From positions 1 to 40,768 of the forward strand of contig NZ_VKHP01000055.1 of assembly GCF_010811875.1 (NCBI RefSeq): a DNA stretch of 40,768 bases, given 5' to 3'. A model generated the notes under the pieces. That model did not search any database. It was not told the DNA's origin and worked only from the letters and a program-made list of their open reading frames with translations. This document shows, one piece after another, positions 1-8,081 of the stretch (positions are counted from its first letter, which is position 1; each line of letters starts with the position of its first letter). A program made the translations under genes and the position numbers. The stretch comes from Bradyrhizobium uaiense. GTDB lineage: Bacteria; Pseudomonadota; Alphaproteobacteria; Rhizobiales; Xanthobacteraceae.

Positions 1-1
1 C

Positions 2-241
2 CCGGCGCCACAAAGCCCCGCCCCACTCCCCGGCGAGTGGCCCAACGGGCTGGGGGCGCCCCGCCCCCCCCGCCCGGGGGCGGGCGAGCCCGCCCCCCCG
101 CGGGTTGCCCCCGGGGCCCCGCCGGTCCGCGCGCCGCGCAGCGAGCCGCCCGCCCCGCCCGCCGGCGGACAAAAGAGCGGCTTCGAGAATCTCGAGGACG
201 AGATGGCCTCGCTGCTCGGCCGGCCGAAGAATCCTTCGTGA
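2..241 (+). CDS. fliO: FliO flagellar export protein, C-terminal part only
   Basis: A frame open from the window edge to a TGA at 239-241 ends in FENLEDEMASLLGRPKNPS. I recognise this as the C-terminal tail of alphaproteobacterial FliO, the small membrane protein that assists assembly of the FliP ring of the flagellar export gate. The part seen is almost entirely a Pro/Ala/Gly/Arg linker; the transmembrane segment would lie before the window. The stop overlaps the proposed GTG start of fliP, as expected for a fliO-fliP pair. Bases ~50-165 contain many C and G runs, so residues in that part may be unreliable. The identification rests on the last ~25 residues and on the position before fliP. 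Confidence 0.6.
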   Translation, partial: PAPQSPAPLPGEWPNGLGAPRPPRPGAGEPAPPRVAPGAPPVRAPRSEPPAPPAGGQKSGFENLEDEMASLLGRPKNPS

Positions 242-990
242 GGTTTCGGGCAGTCCCGCGTAGAGTTTTTTTCATCGCTGTCCTGATCGCCACCGGATCC
301 CTCGCCGATCCGGCGATGGCGCAGGACATCAGCATCAATCTCGGCGGCGGCAATGGCGGCGTGACCGAGCGCGCGATCCAGCTGATCGCGCTGCTGACGG
401 TGCTGTCGATTGCGCCGTCGATCCTGGTCATGATGACGTCGTTCACGCGCATCGTGGTCGTGCTGTCGCTGCTGCGCACCGCGCTCGGCACCGCGACCGC
501 GCCGCCGAACTCGGTGATGATCGCGCTTGCGATGTTCCTCACCGCCTTCGTGATGGGACCGGTGCTGCAGAAATCCTATGACGACGGCATCAAGCCGCTG
601 GTCGCCAACCAGATCGGTGTCGAGGAGGCATTGCAGCGTGCCTCGGTGCCGTTGCGCGGCTTCATGCAGAAGAACGTCCGCGAGAAGGATTTGAAGCTGT
701 TCATGGACCTCTCGGGCGAGCCGCCGCCGGCGACGCCGGAGGAGATGTCGCTGCGCATCCTGGTGCCGGCCTTCATGATCTCCGAGTTGAAGCGCGCCTT
801 CGAGATCGGATTCCTGCTGTTCCTGCCGTTCCTGATCATCGACCTCGTGGTTGCCTCGGTGCTGATGTCGATGGGCATGATGATGCTGCCGCCGGTGGTG
901 GTCTCGCTGCCGTTCAAGCTGATCTTCTTCGTGCTGGTGGACGGCTGGGCGCTGGTCGCGGGCAGCCTGGTGCAGAGTTACGGGGGGTAG
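238..990 (+). CDS. fliP: FliP, flagellar type III export gate protein
   Basis: FliP forms the pentameric core of the export gate through which rod, hook and filament subunits leave the cell. From the GTG at 238 the product has 250 residues, the usual FliP length. A cleavable signal peptide ends near AMA-Q at residue 28. The family stretches SFTRIVVVLSLLRTALG and MILVPAFMISELKRAF-like (here LVPAFMISELKRAFEIGFL) follow, with four hydrophobic segments. The same frame is open further upstream, but that part is low-complexity sequence belonging to fliO in another frame. The GTG overlaps the fliO stop by four bases (GTGA), implying translational coupling. Upstream partners are outside the window and downstream genes are unrelated. 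Confidence 0.95.
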   Translation: MRFRAVPRRVFFIAVLIATGSLADPAMAQDISINLGGGNGGVTERAIQLIALLTVLSIAPSILVMMTSFTRIVVVLSLLRTALGTATAPPNSVMIALAMFLTAFVMGPVLQKSYDDGIKPLVANQIGVEEALQRASVPLRGFMQKNVREKDLKLFMDLSGEPPPATPEEMSLRILVPAFMISELKRAFEIGFLLFLPFLIIDLVVASVLMSMGMMMLPPVVVSLPFKLIFFVLVDGWALVAGSLVQSYGG

Positions 991-1075
991 CCCCGCGAAA
1001 CATTCATAGCCCGCTCGCTGGATCAGCCGCGCGGTTGCACTATCATGCGCAGCACCGCATCCAGGGAGCTGCGCC

Positions 1076-1963
1076 GTGCAGCAGCCATTCGACCGCGCCG
1101 CAGAAGACCTCGGCAACGCCATCCATCTCGAGCACGTCAATGTGCAGGTGCCTGACCAGCGCCTCGCCACGCTGTTCTATATCGCCGGCATCGGGCTGAC
1201 CCGCGATCCCTATCTGATGGTCTCCGACAGCAACATGTGGGTGAATGCCGGCCGCAGCCAGTTTCATCTGCCGAGCGGCCGGCCGCAGGTGCTGCGCGGT
1301 CACACGGGTATCGTGATCGCCGGGCGGCAGGCCCTGCTCCAGCGCCTTGCCGCGGTCGCGCCCAAGCTCGAATGCACCGCGTTCAGCTATCGCGAGCACA
1401 ACGATCACGTCGAGGCCATTTGCCCCTGGGGCAACCGCCTGCGTTGCTACGAGCCCGACGCCGAGCGGTTCGGGCGCATCGCGCTCGGTATGCCCTATGT
1501 CGAATTCGAAGTGCCGCCCGGCACCGCCGAAGCGATCAGCCGGTTCTATCCCGAAATCATGGGCATCCCCGCGAGCATTACGAATGACGACGGCACGGTG
1601 GCGCGCGCAAAAGTCGGCAAGGACCAGTATCTGCAATTCCGCGAGACCGATCAGCCGCAGGGCCAATTCGACGGCCATCACGTCCAGATCTACATCACGG
1701 ATTTCTCGGGCCCCTACAGGCGGCTGCGCGAGCGCAATCTGGTCTCCCGCGAGGACAATCAGTACCAATACCGCTTCTGTGACATTGTCGATCCCGCCAA
1801 CGGGCGGCATCTGTTCACCGTGGAACATGAGGTGCGCAGCGCCACCCATCCGATGTATCTGCGGCCGCTGGTCAACCGCAATCCGGCACAGACCAACCGC
1901 ACCTTCGCCAATGGCTACGATCAGGCGCCATGGGCGATGGGCCCCGACCAGTATGACGGATGA
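1076..1963 (+). CDS. VOC (glyoxalase/dioxygenase fold) superfamily protein
   Basis: A 295-residue protein with two vicinal-oxygen-chelate-like halves. The first begins near HLEHVNVQVPD (residues 17-27) and continues through a beta-rich stretch ending VLRGHTGIVIAG. The second starts near residue 140 with MPYVEFEVPPG and contains GHHVQIYITDF. VOC proteins are metal-dependent lyases, isomerases or dioxygenases, or metal-free binding proteins; the substrate cannot be told here. The start is GTG, chosen because AGGGAG lies about 10 bases upstream. It precedes an aminotransferase gene on the same strand by 54 bases and may be co-transcribed with it. It is not a flagellar gene. Confidence 0.75.
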   Translation: MQQPFDRAAEDLGNAIHLEHVNVQVPDQRLATLFYIAGIGLTRDPYLMVSDSNMWVNAGRSQFHLPSGRPQVLRGHTGIVIAGRQALLQRLAAVAPKLECTAFSYREHNDHVEAICPWGNRLRCYEPDAERFGRIALGMPYVEFEVPPGTAEAISRFYPEIMGIPASITNDDGTVARAKVGKDQYLQFRETDQPQGQFDGHHVQIYITDFSGPYRRLRERNLVSREDNQYQYRFCDIVDPANGRHLFTVEHEVRSATHPMYLRPLVNRNPAQTNRTFANGYDQAPWAMGPDQYDG

Positions 1964-2017
1964 GCCGCGCGCTCATCCTCACCGCGACGTCATCTGCAAT
2001 CCCAGCCACGAGACGAC

Positions 2018-3169
2018 ATGCTTCCCTCCCAGCGCCATCTGTTCGAGATCCCACGCGAGGTCTGCTACCTGAATTCGGCGTCCTACAGCCCGCTGCCGCT
2101 CAAGACGCTCGACGCCGGCCGCGCGGCGGTCGGACGCAAGGGCCGGCCCTGGACGATCGACGCCGGCTTTGCCGGCCGCCAGCATGAGCGTGCCCGCAGC
2201 GCGGCAGCCCGTCTGATCAATGCCGATGCCAATGACGTCGCGCTGATCCCGGCGATCAGCTACGGCGTCGCCACGGTGGCAAAGACGCTGACCATTCCGC
2301 GTGGCACGCGCGTCGTCGTGCTGGAGAACGATCACTCCTCGCCGGTGCTGGAATGGCACGCCCGCGCCGAGGCGCAGGGTTTCGTCGTCGACACCGTACG
2401 CCAGCCCGCCGATGGCGACTGGACATCTGCCGTGCTTGCAACGATCGAGCGGCCGGGTGCGCCGCCGGTCGGCCTCGCCTCGATCTCTTCGGTACACTGG
2501 TCGGACGGCGGCTTGATCGACGTTGACAAAATACAGGCCGCGCTACGGCGGCAAGGCGCTGTCTTCGTCATCGACGCGACGCAAAGCGCCGGCGTCGTGC
2601 CGATGGATGTGACAAAGCTCGATCCGGACGCCGTGATCTTCCCGACCTACAAATGGTTGATCGGCCCCTACGGCCGGGCGTTTCTCTACGTTGCGAAACG
2701 CCACCAGAACGGCGTGCCGCTGGAGCAGACCTCCGCCGGCCGCCGCAACGTCAATTCCGAGAACCCGGTCTATTTCGGCGACCTCGCCTATGTCGACAGC
2801 GCGCAGCGTTACGACATGGGCGAGCGCGATCATTTCATCACCCTCGAAATGGCCTCGATCGGCATGGAGATGATAGCCGAATGGGGCGCCGCGGCCGTCA
2901 GTGCGCGGCTTGCGATGCTCAACCAGCGGATCGCCGACGGCGTCCATGACCTCAAGCTCAACATGCTTGCGCCGAACGTGCGCGCGCCGCATATCCTGAG
3001 CCTCGGCATGGCCGGCGGCATCCCGAAGGAGCTGATCGCGCAGCTCGCCGCCGAGAACATCCACGTCGCGCTGCGGCTCGGCCGGATGCGGATCTCTCCG
3101 CACGTCTTCAACGACGAGGCGGATGTCGACCGCCTCGTCGCTGTGCTGACCAAAGCGCTGCGCGGTTAG
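2018..3169 (+). CDS. Class V aminotransferase (PLP-dependent)
   Basis: A 383-residue fold-type I PLP enzyme of the class V group, which includes cysteine desulfurases, kynureninase-like enzymes and isopenicillin-N epimerase-like enzymes. Visible signatures are VIDATQSAGV with the PLP-ring aspartate at about residue 186 and TYKWLIGPYG with the Schiff-base lysine at about residue 212. The N-terminus (EVCYLNSASYSPLP) is typical of the family. No conserved cysteine loop of a cysteine desulfurase is evident, so an aminotransferase or epimerase-like role is more likely; the substrate is unknown. It follows the VOC gene, and its last four bases overlap the end of the convergent MFS gene. Confidence 0.85.
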   Translation: MLPSQRHLFEIPREVCYLNSASYSPLPLKTLDAGRAAVGRKGRPWTIDAGFAGRQHERARSAAARLINADANDVALIPAISYGVATVAKTLTIPRGTRVVVLENDHSSPVLEWHARAEAQGFVVDTVRQPADGDWTSAVLATIERPGAPPVGLASISSVHWSDGGLIDVDKIQAALRRQGAVFVIDATQSAGVVPMDVTKLDPDAVIFPTYKWLIGPYGRAFLYVAKRHQNGVPLEQTSAGRRNVNSENPVYFGDLAYVDSAQRYDMGERDHFITLEMASIGMEMIAEWGAAAVSARLAMLNQRIADGVHDLKLNMLAPNVRAPHILSLGMAGGIPKELIAQLAAENIHVALRLGRMRISPHVFNDEADVDRLVAVLTKALRG

Positions 3170-4407
3170 CTCGGCTTGCGTCCCAGAGCGACAACGCTGA
3201 ACAGTTCAATCGTCAGTGCGATGGCCACGCCGGCCGCACCGATCACGAACAGCAGCGCATAATTGCCGCCGCTCTGCGCGAACAGATAGGACAGGCCATA
3301 GGCGCCCGCAGCCTGGAACAGCGCGAAGGTCGTGGTGGCCTGCGCCCAGGTGGAGCGCTGGCTCGCTGCCGAATGCGGGATCAGCTCGTGGATGCGGCCG
3401 ATCACCAGTGGCACGATGCCGGGCGTGAAGCCGCCGACGATGAGGCTCGACACGATCAGCGCGGCGGGCGAGTTCGTCACGGCGGGCAGCGCGACAGCAA
3501 CGGCCTCGATCGGGAACGCCGCACGCAGCGCCGCAGCGAAACCTGCGCGATCGGCAAGATGACCTGCGAGCAGCGGACCGACCACCGCGCCGATGCCGTA
3601 CAGCACCCAGTAATGCGATCCCGCCGCAATCCCCTGCCCGAGTCCGCGGGCGACATAGTCGACAAGGAACACCATGTGCGGCACCAGCGCCAGCGCGTTG
3701 AGCCCGTACTCCAAGCACAACGCGATCACCAGCGGCGAGCGCACGCCATGCGACGCAACGTGGGGCTCGGCGGCACCATGTGTGGCAGGCACGTCCACCG
3801 GCCACGCCTTCCAGCTGATCAGGGTCAGCACTACCGACAGCACGCCGAGGCCGTACCAGGCCTGCTTGACGCCCTGCTGCAGCAACAGCGGCACCAGCGT
3901 GCCTGATGCGGCGACGCCCAATCCGACACCGGCAAAGATCACGCCGCCGATCAGGCCGCGCTTGCTTGGCGCGGTGTGCGGCAGGATCGCGGTCGCGGCC
4001 AGCACCATGATCACGCCACCGCTGATGCCGGCGAGAAAGCGGAAGCCGAAGAACCAGATGAAGGAGATCGGCACCGCGCAGGCAAAGCAGGTCACTGCGG
4101 CCAGCAGCATCATGCCGCGCAGCGCCCACACCGAGCCGATGCGCGCGCCGAGATCGCGGGCGATCAGCGCGCCGGCCAGATAGCCGGCAAGGTTGGCGGC
4201 TCCGAGATAGACAGCTTCCGCCGGCGTGAACCACTTCGCCGCGATCAGCGCCGGGATCAGCGGCGTGTAGGCAAAGCGCGCCAGCCCGAGCCCGACCAGC
4301 GAGGCACACAGCCCTGCGGTTGCGGATAGCCACAGCGGCCCAGCTGCGTCGCGATGCGGCTTGGCGTGATGGCGCCTGTCATGATCGACATTGGCTGACA
4401 TGGACAT
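3166..4407 (-). CDS. MFS transporter of the YbfB/YjiJ type
   Basis: A 413-residue integral membrane protein with about 12 hydrophobic segments. Its opening, GLCASLVGLGLARFAYTPLIP, is characteristic of the YbfB/YjiJ branch of the major facilitator superfamily. Further family features are AANLAGYLAGALIARDLG in helices 2-3 and a C-terminal half beginning near residue 220. Substrates of this branch are largely unassigned; sugar or drug export has been suggested for relatives. The gene is downstream of the SDR/tautomerase pair on the same strand, separated by 121 bases containing two palindromes, so it probably has its own promoter. Two ATGs six bases apart (MSMSANVD) could serve as start. Confidence 0.85.
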   Translation of the reverse strand: MSMSANVDHDRRHHAKPHRDAAGPLWLSATAGLCASLVGLGLARFAYTPLIPALIAAKWFTPAEAVYLGAANLAGYLAGALIARDLGARIGSVWALRGMMLLAAVTCFACAVPISFIWFFGFRFLAGISGGVIMVLAATAILPHTAPSKRGLIGGVIFAGVGLGVAASGTLVPLLLQQGVKQAWYGLGVLSVVLTLISWKAWPVDVPATHGAAEPHVASHGVRSPLVIALCLEYGLNALALVPHMVFLVDYVARGLGQGIAAGSHYWVLYGIGAVVGPLLAGHLADRAGFAAALRAAFPIEAVAVALPAVTNSPAALIVSSLIVGGFTPGIVPLVIGRIHELIPHSAASQRSTWAQATTTFALFQAAGAYGLSYLFAQSGGNYALLFVIGAAGVAIALTIELFSVVALGRKPS

Positions 4408-4481
4408 CGCAGTAGGCCCTCCGGCCGTTCGTGAAAAATGATTAGTTGCGATCGCAGCAATCGCTCGCAGCGATCACCGTT

Positions 4482-4505
4482 CGCCCCTCCCGATCGGGAG
4501 AGGCG
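4482..4505. repeat. 24-base near-perfect palindrome before the MFS gene
   Basis: CGCCCCTCCCGA/TCGGGAGAGGCG is self-complementary over 24 bases with one mismatched pair. A second inverted repeat (GATCGC...GCGATC, 4450-4475) lies beside it. Both sit between the tautomerase stop (4529) and the MFS start (4407) on the minus strand. They could end transcription of the upstream pair, or be an operator for the transporter. There is no T-run, so a classical intrinsic terminator is not supported. Confidence 0.45.
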
Positions 4506-4528
4506 CGAGTTTAATTTGGCAGAAGCGG

Positions 4529-4774
4529 TCAGCGGGACGAGGTCGCAGCGGCAGCAAGCTTCTTCCGATATTCGAGCGCGGGCAGCCCGCCCCAGCCCCA
4601 ATTGTCGGTGTCGACTTCCTCGATGATAACGAAGGTCGATTCCAGGGGCTTGCCGAGCACGTCGCGCAGCAATTCGCTGGCGCCCTTGATCAGCGCGGCC
4701 TTCTGCTCCCGTGTGGTGGACGACGCACCCGGCGCCGTCCCTTCGCGCGTGACCTGGATCGTGACGATAGGCAT
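4529..4774 (-). CDS. 4-oxalocrotonate tautomerase family protein
   Basis: An 81-residue tautomerase of the beta-alpha-beta 4-OT fold. The mature enzyme uses the N-terminal proline as general base after removal of Met, and the sequence begins MPIVTIQV. An upstream in-frame ATG at 4858 was rejected because it lies inside the preceding SDR gene and would bury that proline. FVIIEEVDTDNWGWGG near residues 52-67 is the second strand region with the D-x-D-N-W-G pattern seen in many homologues. It starts 22 bases after the SDR stop, so the two form an operon. The substrate is unknown; the family acts on enol/keto or unsaturated acids. Confidence 0.9.
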   Translation of the reverse strand: MPIVTIQVTREGTAPGASSTTREQKAALIKGASELLRDVLGKPLESTFVIIEEVDTDNWGWGGLPALEYRKKLAAAATSSR

Positions 4775-4796
4775 GATGCTCTCCGGATCACGCTCG

Positions 4797-5507
4797 TTAG
4801 TGACCGGCGCTCTGGCCGCCGTCGACGTGCAGGATCTCGCCCGTGACGAAGCCCGCACCTTCCAGGAACAGTACGGCGTCGACGATGTCCTTCATCTCGC
4901 CCATCCGCCCGACCGGATGCAGCTTGGCGAGGAAGTCATGGGTCTCCGGAGCGTGCATCGGCGTCTTGATCACGCCGGGCGCCACCGCGTTCACGCGGAT
5001 GCCCCTGGCGGCATATTCAATCGCCAGCGACTTGGTCGCTGCGTTCAGGCCGCCCTTGGTGAGCGAGGCCAGCACCGAGGGGACGTTGCTGTTGGCATGG
5101 TCGATCAGGCTGGTCGTGATCTGCACGATGTGGCCTGAACCCTGCTTCACCATCTCCTTGGCGACGCGGCGGGTGATGTAGAAGAAGCCGTTGAGGTTGG
5201 TCGCCAGGATCGAGGCGTAGTCCTGATCGGTATGATCGGTGAACGGCTTGGCGATGAAGATGCCGGCGTTGTTGACCAGCGTGTCGATACGGCCGAAGCG
5301 CCCAAGCGCCTGCTTGACGATACGCTCCGCAACCTCGGGATCGCCGATGTCGCCCGCCACCGCCAGAACATCCGGGTCCGACGACGGCTTGATGCTGCGG
5401 GAGTTGGCGACGACGCGATAGTTGCGGTCGCGATAACCCTTGACGATGGCCTCGCCGAGGCCCTGCGATGCACCGGTGACGATTGCGACCTTCTGCTCTG
5501 CACCCAT
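4797..5507 (-). CDS. Short-chain dehydrogenase/reductase family protein with altered active site
   Basis: A 236-residue classical SDR with a Rossmann fold. It shows the cofactor motif TGASQGLG (residues 11-18), NNAG (79-82), the structural Asn in TNLNG (about 104) and the C-terminal VDGG strand. The catalytic lysine is present (K151), but the position four residues before it, normally Tyr in YxxxK, is Ala147 (ASLTK). A Thr-Thr-Ser stands where the catalytic Ser is expected. It probably binds NAD(P)(H), but classical oxidoreductase chemistry is doubtful. The start at 5507 is preceded by GGAGAG; an in-frame ATG at 5636 lies in an intergenic repeat and was rejected. It forms an operon with the tautomerase downstream. 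Confidence 0.85.
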   Translation of the reverse strand: MGAEQKVAIVTGASQGLGEAIVKGYRDRNYRVVANSRSIKPSSDPDVLAVAGDIGDPEVAERIVKQALGRFGRIDTLVNNAGIFIAKPFTDHTDQDYASILATNLNGFFYITRRVAKEMVKQGSGHIVQITTSLIDHANSNVPSVLASLTKGGLNAATKSLAIEYAARGIRVNAVAPGVIKTPMHAPETHDFLAKLHPVGRMGEMKDIVDAVLFLEGAGFVTGEILHVDGGQSAGH

Positions 5508-5630
5508 GATGTCTCTCCATCTGTTGCTGAAGCGACCCAGCGCCGCTTCGATGCAAAACAAATTAGATACATCCGCTTTTCGTGCGAATGCCCGCAATTC
5601 GGCAGACACTCTTCCGCGGCGCGAACGATT

Positions 5631-5745
5631 GAGCATGATCCGGAAGAGTGTGAAGCGGTTTTCCGGCGCGACAAACGCGAAGCGTTTGCGCAGAGTTCAT
5701 GCGCTAGCAAAAACAGAAGCGCGATGAACTCATCGTCGCGCTTTT
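5631..5745. repeat. Composite palindromic intergenic repeat, copy 1
   Basis: It starts GAGCATGATCCGGAA and matches the element at 21806-21930 over most of its length. The first module (5631-5704) has GGAA..TTCC and CAAACGC..GCGTTTG hairpins. The second module (about 5718-5745) is AGCGCGA...TCGCGCT. The second module runs into the 3' end of the minus-strand LysR gene and contains its stop codon (5730-5732) and last codons. I recall elements of this kind as abundant in Bradyrhizobium genomes, but copy number cannot be seen here. Confidence 0.75.
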
Positions 5746-6674
5746 GCCCCGGCCTTGCTGGCCTCCCGGGAGAGCCGCTCGAAGTAACGTTTCAGCCGCG
5801 GCGTCGCGAAATCGACGAAGGCGCGCACCTTCGGCACGTCGAAGCGGCCCTGCGGCGCCAGGAGATGCACCGGCAATGGCGGGGGCTCGTCGCCCGCGAG
5901 CAGGATCTGCAGCCGCCCGTCGCGGATCTCCTCGGCGATGTGATACGAGAACAGCCGCGTGACGCCGTGCCCTTCGCTGGCGGAGGCGACCGCCGCCCGC
6001 ACCGTGTTGACGACCAGCCGCGGCGCAAACTGCACCGCGCGCGCGACCTTCGACTTGGCGGCCGGCGGAAAGCTCCAGGAGTCGAGCCCGAAATGCGTCA
6101 TCGCGATGATCTGGTGCTTTGCGAGATCGGCCGGCTCGCCGATCACGGGATGCTGCGCGAGATAGCCCGGCGATGCCGCGAGCACGCGGCGCACCTCGCC
6201 GAGCTTGATTGCGATGAAATTGGAATCGGCGAGATGGGCGATGCGCAGCGCGACGTCGATGCCCTCGTCGATCAGGTTGACGGTGCGGTCGAGCATCGCG
6301 AGCCGCACCGACACCGCCGGATGTTCCGTCATGAAGGCATCGAGCACCGGCCGCAGCACGTCCTCGCCGACCACGACAGGCGCCGTGATGGTCAGCGTAC
6401 CGCGCGGCGCCGACCGCTCGCCGCCGGCCGAGATGTCTGCCTCCTCGAGCTCGCTGAGGATGCGCCGGCACGCCGACGCATAACGCTGGCCGGCATCGCT
6501 CAGCTTCAGTGACCGCGTGGTGCGATGAAGCAGCTCGGCGCCGACATGATGTTCAAGGAACGCGATCGCCCGGCTGACCGCCGCCGGCGAGCGTCGCAGT
6601 TTCCGCCCGGCACCGGCAAGGCTGCCCTCGTCGACCGCCGCGACGAAGACCTTCATGGCGTCGATGCGGTCCAT
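5730..6674 (-). CDS. LysR-type transcriptional regulator
   Basis: A 314-residue LysR-type regulator. The N-terminal winged helix-turn-helix spans residues ~4-63 (FVAAVDEGSLAGAGRKLRRSPAAVSRAIAFLE), followed by a linker helix. The periplasmic-binding-like effector domain begins near residue 90 (GTLTITAPVVVGEDVL). DRTVNLIDEGIDVALRIAHL is typical of the CrgA/AaeR-like subgroup, whose members often control neighbouring oxidoreductases or efflux genes. The adjacent SDR gene is on the same strand rather than divergent, so the target is uncertain. The last residues, AKARR-stop, are encoded by the intergenic repeat. It lies 38 bases after a small gene on the same strand. Confidence 0.93.
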   Translation of the reverse strand: MDRIDAMKVFVAAVDEGSLAGAGRKLRRSPAAVSRAIAFLEHHVGAELLHRTTRSLKLSDAGQRYASACRRILSELEEADISAGGERSAPRGTLTITAPVVVGEDVLRPVLDAFMTEHPAVSVRLAMLDRTVNLIDEGIDVALRIAHLADSNFIAIKLGEVRRVLAASPGYLAQHPVIGEPADLAKHQIIAMTHFGLDSWSFPPAAKSKVARAVQFAPRLVVNTVRAAVASASEGHGVTRLFSYHIAEEIRDGRLQILLAGDEPPPLPVHLLAPQGRFDVPKVRAFVDFATPRLKRYFERLSREASKAGAKARR

Positions 6675-6712
6675 CGCTCCCCCCGCTTCGCGGCAGCCGC
6701 TAACCCTGCGCG

Positions 6713-6952
6713 CTATGCTCCTTGCACGTCATACTGCTTGCTGAGGTGATCGCCGATCTGCACCAGCATCGCGACGCATTCGGGATAGCCGGGCCTTGCC
6801 ACCGTGGCCTCGTTGGCGCTGGCGCGGAATTCCCAGCTGTCGCCGTCGCGCAGCACGGAGATGTCGATGCCGTCGGGGCAATCGGCATGCACCTTCAACT
6901 CGGCACGCGCCATTGCGATGAGTTCGGCTTCGGTCTTGATCGGCTTGCTCAT
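6713..6952 (-). CDS. Small conserved-looking hypothetical protein
   Basis: A 79-residue soluble, acidic protein (MSKPIKTEAELIAMARAELK...) with no signal peptide or membrane segment. A helical N-terminus is followed by DGIDISVLRDGDSWEFRAS, a likely beta hairpin, then a C-terminal helix. I do not recognise a named family. It is supported as a gene by GGAGG seven bases before the ATG, codon use like its neighbours, and its position 38 bases before lysR on the same strand, suggesting co-transcription. Confidence 0.7.
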   Translation of the reverse strand: MSKPIKTEAELIAMARAELKVHADCPDGIDISVLRDGDSWEFRASANEATVARPGYPECVAMLVQIGDHLSKQYDVQGA

Positions 6953-7223
6953 GTGACGACGTCCTCCCGGCTGGCGGCTTCAGCCATGGTTGCCGATTTG
7001 GCAGCGGAATGTCGAGAGGACGAACGCGATCACGACCTCTTGCAATTGACAAATCGCACCTCTCCGGCGAACATTTGGCCGGGTCGATACCACCCGCCGC
7101 TTGCACCCCGCCCCGGGGACGGTGAATGTATCAAGCCAGTTTCAGGCTTCCTTTGCCCGTACGAACGGGTCAGCAACGCAAGCCCCTGACGGTTTTCCGT
7201 TCGTCGATGCAAAGGTTGACCCC

Positions 7224-8069
7224 ATGCGCGACTTCCGTGATGCCAAGGCCATGGCGCAGACGCTGCGCGAAGTGCTCGGCGCCAAATCGATCCCCCTCAC
7301 CCACAGCGACAGCCTGGAGCTGATCGCAAAATTGTTCGGCCAGCGTGACTGGAACACGCTGTCCGCCCGGATTCAGTTTGCCGGACCGCCGAGCGCGCCG
7401 GCCCAGGCTACGGACTTCACCGCAGAATCACCGCCGATCGCCGCGCGGCAGGAGATTGCCGTGGATTCGGCCGCGCTCGATCGTTGTGCCGGATTCTACC
7501 AGCTCAACGACCGCGCCGTGTTCACGGTGACGCCCGACGGACATCATCTGGTGATGCAACTCACCGGACAGCGATCGGTGCGATTCTATGCCGAGAGCGT
7601 GACCGAATTCTTCGCCAAGATCGTCGACGCGCAGGTCAGCTTCGTCGCCGGACCTGACGGACGAGCCACCTCGCTGATTCTGCATCAGAACGGCAGCGAT
7701 ATTCCAATGGCGCGTATCGACGCCGCGACGGCAAGCAAGATCGCCGATCAGACGGCGGAGCGCGTCAAGAACCAGTCGGCCAATCCGGGAACCGAGGCTG
7801 CACTTCACCGCCTGATCGATGGGATCGCCTCGGGGAATCCCAACTACAATGAGATGAGCCCGGCACTCGCGGCGGCGACACGCAAGCAGATGACGTGGCT
7901 TCAGGCCCTCGCGGACCTCGGCACGATCCAGTCGGTCCGCTTTCTCGGTGTCGGCGAGCAGGGCGAAGACGTCTACAGCGTCAGACAGGCGAACGGCGCG
8001 TCGCATTGGCGCATCGCACTTGACGACAAGGGGATCATTTCGACCGCATGGGTGTCGCCCGGGCCGTAA
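7224..8069 (+). CDS. Glyoxalase-related N-terminal domain protein
   Basis: A 281-residue protein. The first ~50 residues, MRDFRDAKAMAQTLREVLGAKSI followed by SLELIAKLFGQRDWNTLSARI, match a glyoxalase-associated helical domain common in Rhizobiales. Residues ~85-160 (FYQLNDRAVFTVTPDGHHLVMQLTG) resemble the beta-rich DUF3471-type domain found after serine hydrolases. The rest (to ASHWRIALDDKGIISTAWV) looks like a small alpha/beta domain. No catalytic motif is evident and the function is unknown. The ATG at 7224 was chosen because the domain starts there; the frame is open upstream to 7101 with no homologous-looking sequence. It converges with the TPR gene, leaving 12 bases between stops. Confidence 0.7.
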   Translation: MRDFRDAKAMAQTLREVLGAKSIPLTHSDSLELIAKLFGQRDWNTLSARIQFAGPPSAPAQATDFTAESPPIAARQEIAVDSAALDRCAGFYQLNDRAVFTVTPDGHHLVMQLTGQRSVRFYAESVTEFFAKIVDAQVSFVAGPDGRATSLILHQNGSDIPMARIDAATASKIADQTAERVKNQSANPGTEAALHRLIDGIASGNPNYNEMSPALAAATRKQMTWLQALADLGTIQSVRFLGVGEQGEDVYSVRQANGASHWRIALDDKGIISTAWVSPGP

Positions 8070-8081
8070 GTCCCTGCGTCT

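Noticed and set aside
37..237. Upstream extension of fliP to an ATG at 37
   Set aside because: The extra residues are Pro/Arg low complexity overlapping the FliO frame; the GTG at 238 gives standard length and a signal peptide.
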